Below, piece by piece: positions 1 to 7,453 of a stretch of 26,168 nt of DNA. Both the position numbers and the translations under genes were made by a program. The DNA comes from an uncultured Collinsella sp. (lineage in GTDB: Bacteria; Actinomycetota; Coriobacteriia; Coriobacteriales; Coriobacteriaceae). Position 1 is the stretch's first letter, and each line of letters opens with the position of its first letter. Location: positions 1-26,168 of the forward strand of contig CALDWI010000033.1 in the NCBI GenBank assembly GCA_937923795.1, given 5' to 3'. The notes beneath the pieces were generated by a model, which saw nothing but the letters and a program-made list of their open reading frames with translations, searched no databases and was not told the origin of the DNA.

Positions 1-6
1 CATAAA

Positions 7-38
7 AGCGCCCTGGGCCGTTATGGGCTCAGGGCGCT
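7..38 (-). terminator. Rho-independent terminator of the tRNA-Gln gene
   Basis: A perfect 9-bp stem (7-15 with 30-38) is extended inward by about four more pairs around a six-base loop. On the minus strand it is followed by a TTTTATG run. It lies just downstream of the minus-strand tRNA, so it most likely ends that transcript. Confidence 0.8.
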
Positions 39-47
39 CAGTTTTAA

Positions 48-122
48 TGGCTGGGACGGAGGGATTCGAACCCCCAACAGCCGGCACCAAAAACCGGAGT
101 TCTACCGTTGAACTACGTCCCA
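48..122 (-). tRNA. tRNA-Gln, anticodon UUG
   Basis: Read on the minus strand, the sequence folds as a full cloverleaf. The seven-pair acceptor stem TGGGACG/CGTCCCA is perfect, the D arm is GTTC/GAAC, and the anticodon stem is CCGGT/GCCGG with loop TTTTGGT. The T arm contains GGTTCGAATC. Positions 34-36 read UUG, which decodes CAA and so gives glutamine. The discriminator base is G, and the 3' CCA is encoded in the DNA (48-50 on the plus strand reads TGG). A terminator follows directly. Confidence 0.95.
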
Positions 123-160
123 ATGTGTGGTGTTGCCCAAAAGCAACTCGTTTAGTTTAC

Positions 161-1066
161 CTAATCTGCGAGGGCATCGCAAACGCCATCGAGCAGGCGT
201 ACGGCGAGTGTCTGCGCGTCGCTGGCCGTGAAGGTGCCGTTGTAGCGCGTCATGCCCGTGAGCTCAATGCGAATGCGTGCCGGCTTCTGCTGTGCGGCGA
301 CATTGGCAGTGCGGATGCGCTGGGCCAGGTTGTGGCACTCGGCGAGGGCAATCGTGGCGCGCGGTGCGGCGTCGGTGGGCAGCTCGTCGCTTGCGATCTC
401 GAGCACCAGGTCAACGTCGGTTGGGACCTCGGAGTCGCAGAGCATCATGCCGCTGTTGTCGGTCGTTGCCGTGGCGATATTCCACATGCGCGACGCAACA
501 CTGCGTGCGATGGGGTCCTCGCCGATAACGGCAATCTGGAAGCGCTCGAGCACGTTGGCGGCGCGAGCAAAACCGATGCGGGACTCGGCTTCGGTGACCG
601 AGGGCTTGCCCTCCCACACATGGTGCAGGCGGTTGATGTAGGCGTAGGTGTCCTGGAAGGCCATGCCGTCGGCAAACAGGCCGACATTTTCCTGGAACTG
701 CTGCAGGGCGGCCTCGGTATGCGGGCCAAAGTAGCCGTCGTCTTCGCCACAGGCAAAGCCCAAAACGTTGAGAGCGCGCTGCAGGGCCTGCACATCGGCG
801 CCATGGAAATTGGGCATGCGCAGATAGAGGGTGCGGTCGCCCAGCTTATACGAAGCGTCTACAAGGGCGCTCCAACAGGGGATATCGACGGCATGACCGG
901 CAGCAAGGCCGCTGTCGAGCCTGAAGGTGCTGACGGCCTGCTCAGTGGTGGCTCCAAAGTACTTGTCGGTGACTTCGGCGGCATCAATCGTGTAGCCGAG
1001 CTGCAGGAGACGAGACTGCACGTCCTCGACGGCTGCTCCTTGCATGCCCGTTGTAATAGGTTCCAT
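161..1066 (-). CDS. CwlM-like protein: two peptidoglycan-binding domains and a degenerate amidase-like C-terminus
   Basis: This is a 301-residue cytoplasmic protein with no signal peptide or membrane segment. Residues about 5-60 and 75-145 are two PG_binding_1 modules, with typical endings such as YFGATTEQAVSTF and YFGPHTEAALQQFQ. The link between them (ASYKLGDRTL) and the second repeat closely recall mycobacterial CwlM as I remember it. The remaining ~150 residues sit where CwlM has an Amidase_3 domain. Only the terminal strand-helix part looks similar, and I see none of the zinc-binding His/Glu motifs. Mycobacterial CwlM acts inside the cell as an activator of MurA rather than as a hydrolase, and a similar control role is inferred here. 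The ATG at 1066 is supported by an upstream GAAAGGGG. The gene is certain; the CwlM assignment is likely; the function is inferred. Confidence 0.75.
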   Translation of the reverse strand: MEPITTGMQGAAVEDVQSRLLQLGYTIDAAEVTDKYFGATTEQAVSTFRLDSGLAAGHAVDIPCWSALVDASYKLGDRTLYLRMPNFHGADVQALQRALNVLGFACGEDDGYFGPHTEAALQQFQENVGLFADGMAFQDTYAYINRLHHVWEGKPSVTEAESRIGFARAANVLERFQIAVIGEDPIARSVASRMWNIATATTDNSGMMLCDSEVPTDVDLVLEIASDELPTDAAPRATIALAECHNLAQRIRTANVAAQQKPARIRIELTGMTRYNGTFTASDAQTLAVRLLDGVCDALAD

Positions 1067-1204
1067 GAACGAACCCCTTTCGGCGTACCATTCGTACTAT
1101 TTGAGCGTCTGTCGGATAGACAACGCAAAGGGATGCATAAACATGCACTCAACAGTGTAGCAAGTTGTGCCTAAATACGCTGCTGACAGGTTTTATAACC
1201 CCCG

Positions 1205-2230
1205 TTAGTTAAGGCGCTCCACAAAGAAATCTGCCATGGAGAGGAACAGCTCGCGTGCGTGCGGATCAAGCTCAACGTTCTCGATGGCCGCTTTGGCCTT
1301 AGCGGTCAGGTCGAGCGCGTAAGTGTGGGCGTAGTCGATGGAGCCGGTCTCCTGGAAGATCTCCACGGCGCGTGCGAGCTGCGCGGGATTATCGGTGCCT
1401 GAGGAAAGAATCGCCTCGACCTCGCCGTGGTGGCGCTCATCAGAGAGGGCGTGTACGGCGACAAGCGTGCGCTTGCCCTCGGTGATGTCGGTGCGGAAGT
1501 CCTTGTTGGCGGCTTCCTTAGTGCCGACAAGGTTGAGCAGGTCGTCCTGAATCTGAAAGGCAAGGCCCGTGTGCAGGCCAAAGGCGCGCAGCGCTTCGAT
1601 TTGCTCATCGTTGCCGCCGCCGATAATGGCTCCGGCGGCAAGCGGCGTGGCTCCGCTGTAAAACGCGGTCTTGTGCGTCGCCATGTCCAGGTAGTCATCA
1701 ACCGAGATATCAAAGCGCCCGTCGCGGACCCAACCCAGGTCGAGTGCTTGACCCTCGATGGTGCGGACGATCATCTCGGTAAGCTCGTGGAGCACGCGCA
1801 GCTTCACGTCGGACTCCAGCGTAGGGTCGTCGAGAACCGTCTTGGTGACCATGGTGAGCGCCAGGTCGCCACAATTGATGGCAAGGCCCGTGCCCTCGGT
1901 AAGGTGCATGCAGGGCTTGCCTCGACGAAGCTGTCCGTTGTCGGCGATGTCGTCGTGGATCAGCGCGCCCGACTGGAAGTGCTCGATAGCCGCTGCGGCG
2001 CTGCGGGCGCTCTCGAAGCTGCCGCCCACTGCGGCGGCAGCGAGCATGCAGATGAGCGGGCGGTGGCGTTTACCGGCGTTGGCCGTAAATGCCGAAAGTG
2101 GTGCGTACAGGTAACGCTCGATATCGGCAGAGGTCGCCTGTCCGTCAAAGAATGTGGCCAGATAATCGTTGATTTGGCCAAAGTGCTGGGCTAAAAAGCT
2201 GGTAAACGGACTGGACACGGGCTCTCGCAT
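1205..2230 (-). CDS. Polyprenyl (geranylgeranyl/farnesyl-type) diphosphate synthase
   Basis: A trans-isoprenyl diphosphate synthase of 341 residues, the usual length for the family. It would condense allylic diphosphates with isopentenyl diphosphate to make precursors for quinones or cell-wall lipid carriers. The first aspartate-rich motif is DDIAD at residues 93-97, preceded by GALIH and followed by the expected RRGKP. The second is QDDLLN at residues 228-233, with Asn in place of the last Asp. The GKR of the C-terminal flap region is also present (TEGKRT). Product chain length cannot be read from sequence by eye. It lies 115 bp after the PTS gene on the same strand without a clear terminator, so read-through is possible. 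The ribosome-binding site before 2230 is weak. Confidence 0.92.
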   Translation of the reverse strand: MREPVSSPFTSFLAQHFGQINDYLATFFDGQATSADIERYLYAPLSAFTANAGKRHRPLICMLAAAAVGGSFESARSAAAAIEHFQSGALIHDDIADNGQLRRGKPCMHLTEGTGLAINCGDLALTMVTKTVLDDPTLESDVKLRVLHELTEMIVRTIEGQALDLGWVRDGRFDISVDDYLDMATHKTAFYSGATPLAAGAIIGGGNDEQIEALRAFGLHTGLAFQIQDDLLNLVGTKEAANKDFRTDITEGKRTLVAVHALSDERHHGEVEAILSSGTDNPAQLARAVEIFQETGSIDYAHTYALDLTAKAKAAIENVELDPHARELFLSMADFFVERLN

Positions 2231-2345
2231 TCTTTCTGAAGGTTACATCGATGTAGTGCGCAGGCAACATATTGCCACATTGTGCCTGCCTGCGTGGCAG
2301 GTTTGGGGATTTAAGGCAACGGCGCATGTCGGACGAGTTTCGTAG

Positions 2346-4796
2346 TTAGACCAGTCCAAAGTGTTCAAGCGCCTTGATAACGCCGTCGTGATCGACCGAA
2401 TCGGTGATGTAGTCCGCGCGCTTTTTGAGATAGTCCGGTGCATTGCCCATGGCGATGCCGACGTCGACGGCATTCATCAGCGAGATGTCATTGCTGGCAT
2501 CACCGATGCCATACACCGTTCCATGGTTGGGGTCGAGAGCGTCGAGTACGGACTGGATACCCTCGCGCTTGGTACATTCGCGAGGCGAAATCTCGGTCAC
2601 TTCGAGCTCGAGCTCATTAAAGCAGAGCAGCGACTCAAGCGCTTGATTCTGGGCGATGCAGTTGGCAAGCGACGTGGACATTAAGATCTTGTAGGCGCTG
2701 TAATGTTGCAGTTGCGTAATTGCATCGCCCACGGTGCGGGCGTATCCAGGGGCGTCGGGTGCATCAGCACTCATGCGAACGACGCCGTTGAGTCCCTCAA
2801 AACGAATCACTTCGTCCGATTGCTCAAGAATGGGAGCAAGGCGCTGCAGCATGCCGGGCGTCATCGCCAAATCGCGAATCACGTGTCCCTCAAGTTCGAC
2901 ATAGCCACCCGCGAGGCAGACGATGCCGGTCCAGGGCAGCTCGAGCAGCTTTGGATGGATGCAGCTCAGCGTGCGCCCTGTGCAGATAAACGCCATATTG
3001 CCCTTGGCAACAAAATCACGGATGGCTTGCGAGACCGCTTCATTGGGATAAGGGGAGAGGTCTCGCTCATCCTCGGGGAGCTCTTGGGCGAGTTTGGGAT
3101 CTTGCCAAGCGAGCGTACCGTCGATGTCGAAGAAGCAGATGTCGCCGTTCTTTTTTGCGATTCCAACGGTGGGGGAGGGTGGAGTGGCGGGGACAAAGCC
3201 CGGTTCGAGCCCCATGATTCGATCAAAGTGCTCTTTGATACGGGGAACGGAGATGCCAATGATTACCTGAGCCGTTTTGCCGGTGACGATGAGACCCTTG
3301 GCGCCCGCCGCGACGAAGGCTGCGTTGTCTGCGACAATGGAAGGGTCTGCGACCTCGACGCGCAGCCGCGTGGCGCAATTGGTCGCTCCTACAATATTGC
3401 TAACGCCACCCAAGAGCGCAACGACTTGCTCAGCAAGCAGATGATCTTGGGATGATTGGTTGTCGGTGTCGTTTTGGGCCGCGCCTTCTTTGGCAGAGCT
3501 TTTTCCCGTCAGATGTGCGAGCACCGCATCGCTGGCGATACGATCTTCGCGGCCTGGGGTTTTTAGGTCGAAAGCCAGAATGAGGCCCCGGAAGACCAGA
3601 AAAAAGACAGCGCTAAACATCAGTCCGATACCGAGCGCCAAAAGGTAGGAGCCGGCATGTATTCGCATGAGTGGGATGAAGTTGAAGGCCGTCATTTCCA
3701 TGAGACCGCCCGAGAAGATGCCGACGATACCGAAGAGGTTCATGGTCATGGCAAGGCAGGAGGATAGGACGGCATAGAGCAAAAAGAGTCCGGGATAGGT
3801 GAACATAAAGAGAAACTCGAGCGGCTCGGTGACGCCGCAGATCACCGAGGCGACGATGGCGGGCAAAAGGATGACCTTAAGGCCGGCGCGGCGTTCGGGT
3901 TGGGCGGTGAAATAGAATGCTGCCGCGATGGCGGGAAGGCCAAAGAGCTTGCCCCAGCCGGTGGCGGTAAAACCTGCCCAGGGTGCAAGTTCATTTAAAG
4001 GGCGCGTGCTATGGGAGAGAATGGGGAGCAGGTTGGTCCACGTGGCGTAAATACCGTCGTTAATGACCAGATTGTCGTAATAGATGGGCATGTAGAGCAG
4101 GTGGTGCAGCCCCATGGGCTCGAGTGCTCGCTCCAAAAACACAAAGATGCCCACGCCGAAGGGGCCGACGCCCGCAAGTGCGTGGCGCAGCGTTTCGGTC
4201 ACAGCGTATGCGAAGGGCACGATGGCGGCCGAGATAGCGGCAAGGGCAAACACGGCAAAAAAGCTGATGAGGTAGACCAGCGAGGAACCCGAGAAGGTGC
4301 CGAGCCAATCGGGAACCTTGGCATCGTAGAAGCGGTCATGGATGGCGACGACGGTTGCCGATACCGCCAGCGGGCCGATAATGCCGGTGTCGAGCGTCTT
4401 GATGCCGTCGATGACGGTGATACCGTTGGCGGGGGTCAAAGATGACGGGTACTTAAGTCCAAGGTTGTCTCCGCTCAGCTTAATGATCTCGCTCAAAAAG
4501 AAGCAATAGGCAAAATAGGCCACGAGTGCCTCGAGGCAGCAGCGTGCAGGTTGCTTTTGGGCAAGACCGATGGGCAACGCTACGGCAAAAAGGAGCGGGA
4601 GACGTTTAAAGACCGTCCACGAGCCGCGCTGGATGATGGTCCAGAAAACGTACCAAGGGGTTCCGTATACGGCGAGATCGCCGACGATGTCCGCAGACGT
4701 TGCGAGGGCGGAGACGCCGACCATAAGGCCCGATATGGAAAACAGCATGGCGGGCGCGAACATTGCTCCGCCAAAGCGTTGGATTTTTTGCAGCAT
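2346..4796 (-). CDS. PTS maltose/glucose-type EIIC-EIIB permease fused to a Cof-type HAD phosphatase
   Basis: The 816-residue protein has three parts. Residues 1 to about 415 are an EIIC of the glucose superfamily, starting MLQKIQRFGGAMF and containing IKTLDTGIIG, GVTEPLEF and KTPGRED, very like the Bacillus maltose EIICB. Residues about 450-530 are EIIB, with the phospho-accepting Cys474 in NCATRLR. Residues about 552-816 are a HAD hydrolase of the Cof type, with nucleophile Asp557 and Asp559 in FFDIDGT, a C2 cap, and GDASND at 765-770. All catalytic positions I can check are intact. It would take up and phosphorylate an alpha-glucoside (maltose or trehalose most likely), using a separate EIIA, and the attached phosphatase may remove the phosphate. 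I chose ATG 4796 over 4814 because GAGAGG lies seven bases upstream and relatives start at this point. The gene diverges from the TreR-like regulator, which probably controls it. EIIC-EIIB-HAD order in one chain is unusual. Confidence 0.93.
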   Translation of the reverse strand: MLQKIQRFGGAMFAPAMLFSISGLMVGVSALATSADIVGDLAVYGTPWYVFWTIIQRGSWTVFKRLPLLFAVALPIGLAQKQPARCCLEALVAYFAYCFFLSEIIKLSGDNLGLKYPSSLTPANGITVIDGIKTLDTGIIGPLAVSATVVAIHDRFYDAKVPDWLGTFSGSSLVYLISFFAVFALAAISAAIVPFAYAVTETLRHALAGVGPFGVGIFVFLERALEPMGLHHLLYMPIYYDNLVINDGIYATWTNLLPILSHSTRPLNELAPWAGFTATGWGKLFGLPAIAAAFYFTAQPERRAGLKVILLPAIVASVICGVTEPLEFLFMFTYPGLFLLYAVLSSCLAMTMNLFGIVGIFSGGLMEMTAFNFIPLMRIHAGSYLLALGIGLMFSAVFFLVFRGLILAFDLKTPGREDRIASDAVLAHLTGKSSAKEGAAQNDTDNQSSQDHLLAEQVVALLGGVSNIVGATNCATRLRVEVADPSIVADNAAFVAAGAKGLIVTGKTAQVIIGISVPRIKEHFDRIMGLEPGFVPATPPSPTVGIAKKNGDICFFDIDGTLAWQDPKLAQELPEDERDLSPYPNEAVSQAIRDFVAKGNMAFICTGRTLSCIHPKLLELPWTGIVCLAGGYVELEGHVIRDLAMTPGMLQRLAPILEQSDEVIRFEGLNGVVRMSADAPDAPGYARTVGDAITQLQHYSAYKILMSTSLANCIAQNQALESLLCFNELELEVTEISPRECTKREGIQSVLDALDPNHGTVYGIGDASNDISLMNAVDVGIAMGNAPDYLKKRADYITDSVDHDGVIKALEHFGLV

Positions 4797-4839
4797 GTTC
4801 TGCCTCTCGACCATAAGCCCGCCGTGTCTGCGGTGGAAC

Positions 4840-4849
4840 GTTTAAACAA
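4840..4849. promoter_or_regulatory. Candidate TreR-type operator in front of the PTS gene
   Basis: GTTTAAACAA lies 44 bp upstream of the PTS start. It matches 10 of 12 positions of TTGTTTAAACAA, the form shared by the other sites in this locus. On the minus strand a TACAAT box (4857-4862) lies just upstream, so a protein bound here would block transcription leaving that promoter. Binding is inferred. Confidence 0.5.
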
Positions 4850-4961
4850 TGAGTTAATTGTAGGGGAGTGAGCGTTCGCCACATTGATGGTTTTGATTCG
4901 AATCGATTGGAGTATCACGGGCGCCGTTGACAGTTAATAATCGGTGCTTTGCCGATAGACG

Positions 4962-4971
4962 GTTTAAACAA
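4962..4971. promoter_or_regulatory. Candidate TreR-type operator in front of the GntR/TreR-like gene
   Basis: A second exact GTTTAAACAA lies 52 bp upstream of the regulator start at 5024, in the same orientation as the copy at 4840. The placement suggests autoregulation together with control of the divergent PTS gene. Confidence 0.5.
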
Positions 4972-5023
4972 CCCAAAGAAATGCTATCGTGCCTAGCCAA
5001 GCATATTAATTAGAGGTGGAACA

Positions 5024-5743
5024 ATGCCAAAAGCGATATACGAAGGAATCTACCGAGAAATACGCTCGCGCATCATTAATGGGACCTATGCGTTTCAGGA
5101 GATGCTGCCAACCGAAGCTGAGTTGACCGCGGAGTTCGGATGTACTCGCAATACCGTCCGTCGCGCCTTGGGCATGCTGGCCGACGGGATGTTTGTGCAG
5201 CCCATACACGGCAAGGGCGTGCGCGTTATTTGGCTTAAGGGCGAAACCGACATGTTGGGTGCACTCGAGGAAGTCGAGTCGTTTGGCGAATTTGCAAAGC
5301 GCAACAATGCCGTCGCATCGACGGACGTTAAGTCTTTTGAACATTTGATCTGCACTGAGCAACTCTCTCGTCGCCTGGGCTTTAAGGTGGGCGAGGAGCT
5401 GATTCGCGTGGTACGTGTCCGAAGTCTCAACGGCAGTGCGCGCCAAGTGGACCATGGCTACTTTTTGGCGTCGATCGCCAAGGGTCTGACCCCCGAGATC
5501 GCGGCAGAATCTATCTATGACTATCTGGAGCACAAGCGTGGCATCAAAGTGATGGCGAGCCGCCGTACGGTGAGTGTCGAGCTCGCCAACGATGAGGATT
5601 GCAGCTATCTTGACCTCGGCAAATACAACTGCGTTGCCGTCATGGAGAGTCAGTCGTACACCTCGGATGGCATCTTGTTTGAGGTGACGCATGCCCGCAC
5701 GCATCCTGAGATCTTCCACTACCGTGTCAACTCCAAGCGATAG
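5024..5743 (+). CDS. GntR/HutC-family transcriptional regulator, TreR-like
   Basis: The protein is 239 residues. Residues about 3-70 form a GntR winged helix (IYREIRSRI, LPTEAELTAEFG, RNTVRRAL, GKGVRV), and residues about 90-235 form a UTRA effector domain. The UTRA part (SIYDYLEHKRGI, DEDCSYLDLGKYNCVAVMES) is strikingly like Bacillus TreR, which senses trehalose-6-phosphate and binds sites of the form TTGTATATACAA. The effector here is unknown but is probably a phosphorylated disaccharide made by the divergent PTS. The start is supported by GAGGTGG ten bases before ATG 5024. Near-palindromic sites around it and before the next operon fit this regulator. Family is certain; the TreR-like specificity is likely. 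Confidence 0.9.
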   Translation: MPKAIYEGIYREIRSRIINGTYAFQEMLPTEAELTAEFGCTRNTVRRALGMLADGMFVQPIHGKGVRVIWLKGETDMLGALEEVESFGEFAKRNNAVASTDVKSFEHLICTEQLSRRLGFKVGEELIRVVRVRSLNGSARQVDHGYFLASIAKGLTPEIAAESIYDYLEHKRGIKVMASRRTVSVELANDEDCSYLDLGKYNCVAVMESQSYTSDGILFEVTHARTHPEIFHYRVNSKR

Positions 5744-5782
5744 TCGGCTAGCTCGCAGCCTGACGAGACCCGTGCCCTCAAA

Positions 5783-5835
5783 GAGAAAACGCCCGGTCAA
5801 ACCGACGATGCATCGGCTTGACCGGGCGTTTTCTC
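5783..5835. terminator. Strong bidirectional stem-loop terminator
   Basis: A perfect 18-bp inverted repeat (5783-5800 with 5818-5835) encloses 17 bases that can themselves pair. The stem ends in AAAA on one side and TTTT on the other, so it can end transcription in either direction. It closes the TreR-like gene and separates it from the ABC operon. Confidence 0.85.
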
Positions 5836-5854
5836 TGCATTCGATAACAAATAA

Positions 5855-5866
5855 TTGTTTATACAA
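5855..5866. promoter_or_regulatory. Candidate TreR-type operator, distal, before the ABC operon
   Basis: TTGTTTATACAA is a near palindrome (five of six pairs), 184 bp upstream of the lipoprotein gene. It differs from the Bacillus tre operator form TTGTATATACAA at one position. It sits with a second copy 75 bp downstream (5930). Confidence 0.5.
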
Positions 5867-5929
5867 AACTTGTCAAGTATCAAGTTGAAATTACCGTTCA
5901 CCGAAGTTTTTCTACCGCTCTAGTAATAC

Positions 5930-5941
5930 TTGTTCAAACAA
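5930..5941. promoter_or_regulatory. Candidate TreR-type operator, proximal, before the ABC operon
   Basis: TTGTTCAAACAA has arms TTGTT/AACAA and a mismatched central pair. It lies 108 bp upstream of the lipoprotein start. Two sites about seven helical turns apart could allow looping. No convincing -35/-10 pair could be fixed by eye in this 200-bp region. Confidence 0.5.
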
Positions 5942-6049
5942 CTAGCCAAATAGCGTATCGTACAAATCAGCAAAAGGGGCAAAGTCCCCGAGCCAATCTC
6001 CGAAGGCGGCGGCAAAGGGTGCCGCCACGGTGTGAAAGGGTGGATTGTA

Positions 6050-7366
6050 ATGAAGAACGAAATGAGCAGAAGGCAGTTCCTGGGCTTTGCTGGTTCCGCG
6101 GCTGCGGTTCTTGGTCTGGGTCTCGTGGGTTGCGGCGGTTCTGCCGGCTCCGGCTCCTCTGCTTCTGGTGACGCTGCCGAGGTCTACTTCCTCCAATTCA
6201 AGCCCGAGGTCGACAAGGAGTGGAAGGAGATCGCCAAGGCGTACAAGAAGGAGAAGGGCGTCGAGGTCAAGATCGTGACCGCCGCCTCCAACACCTACGA
6301 GGAGAAGCTCAAGTCCGAGATGTCCAAGAGCTCCGCTCCGACCCTGTTCCAGGTCAACGGCCCCACCGGTCTTAAGAACTGGAAGGATTACTGCGCCGAC
6401 CTGTCCGATACCAAGCTCCGCGGTGAGCTCATTGACGACTCCCTGGCTCTGCAGTCCGATGGCAAGGATCTGGGTATCGACTGGGTCCAGGAGAGCTACG
6501 GCATCATCTACAACAAGCAGCTGCTCGAGAAGGCTGGCTACAAGGCCGAGGACATCAACTCCTTCGACAAGCTGAAGGCTTGTGCCGACGACATCCAGGC
6601 CCGCAAGGACGAGCTTGGTGTTGAGGGTGCCTTCACTTCCGCCGGCATGGACGACTCCTCCAGCTGGCGCTACACCACCCACCTCGCCAACCTCCCGCTC
6701 TACTACGAGTTCGAGAAGGAGCACAACCAGGAGGACGACGAGATTAAGGGCGAGTATCTCGACAACTTCAAGCAGATCTTCGACCTGTACATCACCGACT
6801 CCACCTGCGATCCTTCGCAGCTTGCCTCCAAGACCGGCGACGACGCCACCAACGAGTTCGCAACCGGCAAGGCCGTCTTCTATCAGAACGGTTCTTGGGC
6901 CTACGCTGACCTCACCAAGGCCGGCATGACCGACGATCAGATTGGCATGATGCCCATCTACATCGGTGTCGACGGCGAGGAGAACCAGGGCCTGTGCTCC
7001 GGCGGCGAGAACTACTGGTGCGTCAGCTCCCAGGCTTCCGAGGATGCCCAGAAGGCCACCGAGGACTTCATGTATTGGTGCGTCACTTCTGACACCGCCA
7101 CCAGCATCATCGCTGACAAGATGGGTCTGACCGCTCCGTTCAAGAGCGCCAAGGAAACCACCAACGTCTTCTCGCAGCAGGCCGTTGCCATGGCCAAAGA
7201 CGGCAAGAAGACCGTTGCTTGGGACTTCGTCTACATCCCCTCTGAGGAGTGGAAGAAGAACCTCAAGCAGGCTCTGATCGCCTACGCTGCCGATAATAGC
7301 AAGTGGGACGGCGTCAAGAACGCCTTCGTCGATGGCTGGAAGACCGAGAAGGCCGCTTCCGAGTAA
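6050..7366 (+). CDS. ABC transporter sugar-binding lipoprotein (solute-binding family 1)
   Basis: This 438-residue extracellular binding protein captures the sugar for the permeases encoded next. The N-terminus combines a twin-arginine motif (SRRQFLG, Arg7-Arg8) with a hydrophobic stretch and a lipobox LVGC, so Cys28 is the lipid-anchored first residue of the mature protein; a Ser/Gly-rich linker follows. The body has the pattern of the family 1 maltodextrin/multiple-sugar binding proteins. An in-frame GTG at 6032 is possible, but ATG 6050 fits better because AAAGGG lies a short distance upstream and the signal peptide then has normal length. Codons are almost all the C/G-ending forms typical of highly expressed genes. 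A hairpin follows before the permease gene. The exact substrate is not readable; an alpha-gluco-oligosaccharide is suggested by the neighbours. Confidence 0.93.
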   Translation: MKNEMSRRQFLGFAGSAAAVLGLGLVGCGGSAGSGSSASGDAAEVYFLQFKPEVDKEWKEIAKAYKKEKGVEVKIVTAASNTYEEKLKSEMSKSSAPTLFQVNGPTGLKNWKDYCADLSDTKLRGELIDDSLALQSDGKDLGIDWVQESYGIIYNKQLLEKAGYKAEDINSFDKLKACADDIQARKDELGVEGAFTSAGMDDSSSWRYTTHLANLPLYYEFEKEHNQEDDEIKGEYLDNFKQIFDLYITDSTCDPSQLASKTGDDATNEFATGKAVFYQNGSWAYADLTKAGMTDDQIGMMPIYIGVDGEENQGLCSGGENYWCVSSQASEDAQKATEDFMYWCVTSDTATSIIADKMGLTAPFKSAKETTNVFSQQAVAMAKDGKKTVAWDFVYIPSEEWKKNLKQALIAYAADNSKWDGVKNAFVDGWKTEKAASE

Positions 7367-7397
7367 GCAGTTGCTGCCCAAGCTATCTGATTAGCGA

Positions 7398-7433
7398 CAG
7401 GGGGCGGGCAGACGTTGGTTTGCCCGCCCCCTG
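7398..7433 (+). terminator. Intra-operon hairpin between binding protein and permease genes
   Basis: A perfect 13-bp GC-rich stem (7398-7410 with 7421-7433) with a 10-base loop is not followed by a T-run. It more likely stabilises the upstream mRNA or reduces read-through than fully terminates. This would give more binding protein than permease, a common design in such operons. Confidence 0.65.
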
Positions 7434-7453
7434 CATATTGAAAGGACCCTTTT

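Noticed and set aside
2257..2301. Short inverted repeats between the PTS gene and the prenyl synthase gene as a terminator
   Set aside because: The stems are only 6-7 bp and no T-run follows on the minus strand.
4927..4932. TTGACA as a -35 box for the TreR-like regulator
   Set aside because: No acceptable -10 hexamer lies 16-18 bp downstream, so the match was not called as a promoter.
5942..7381. Long leftward frame opposite the sugar-binding lipoprotein
   Set aside because: The sequence is low-complexity Leu/Val/Gly, a mirror of the Lys/Glu/Asp-rich real protein, with no ribosome-binding site or family match.
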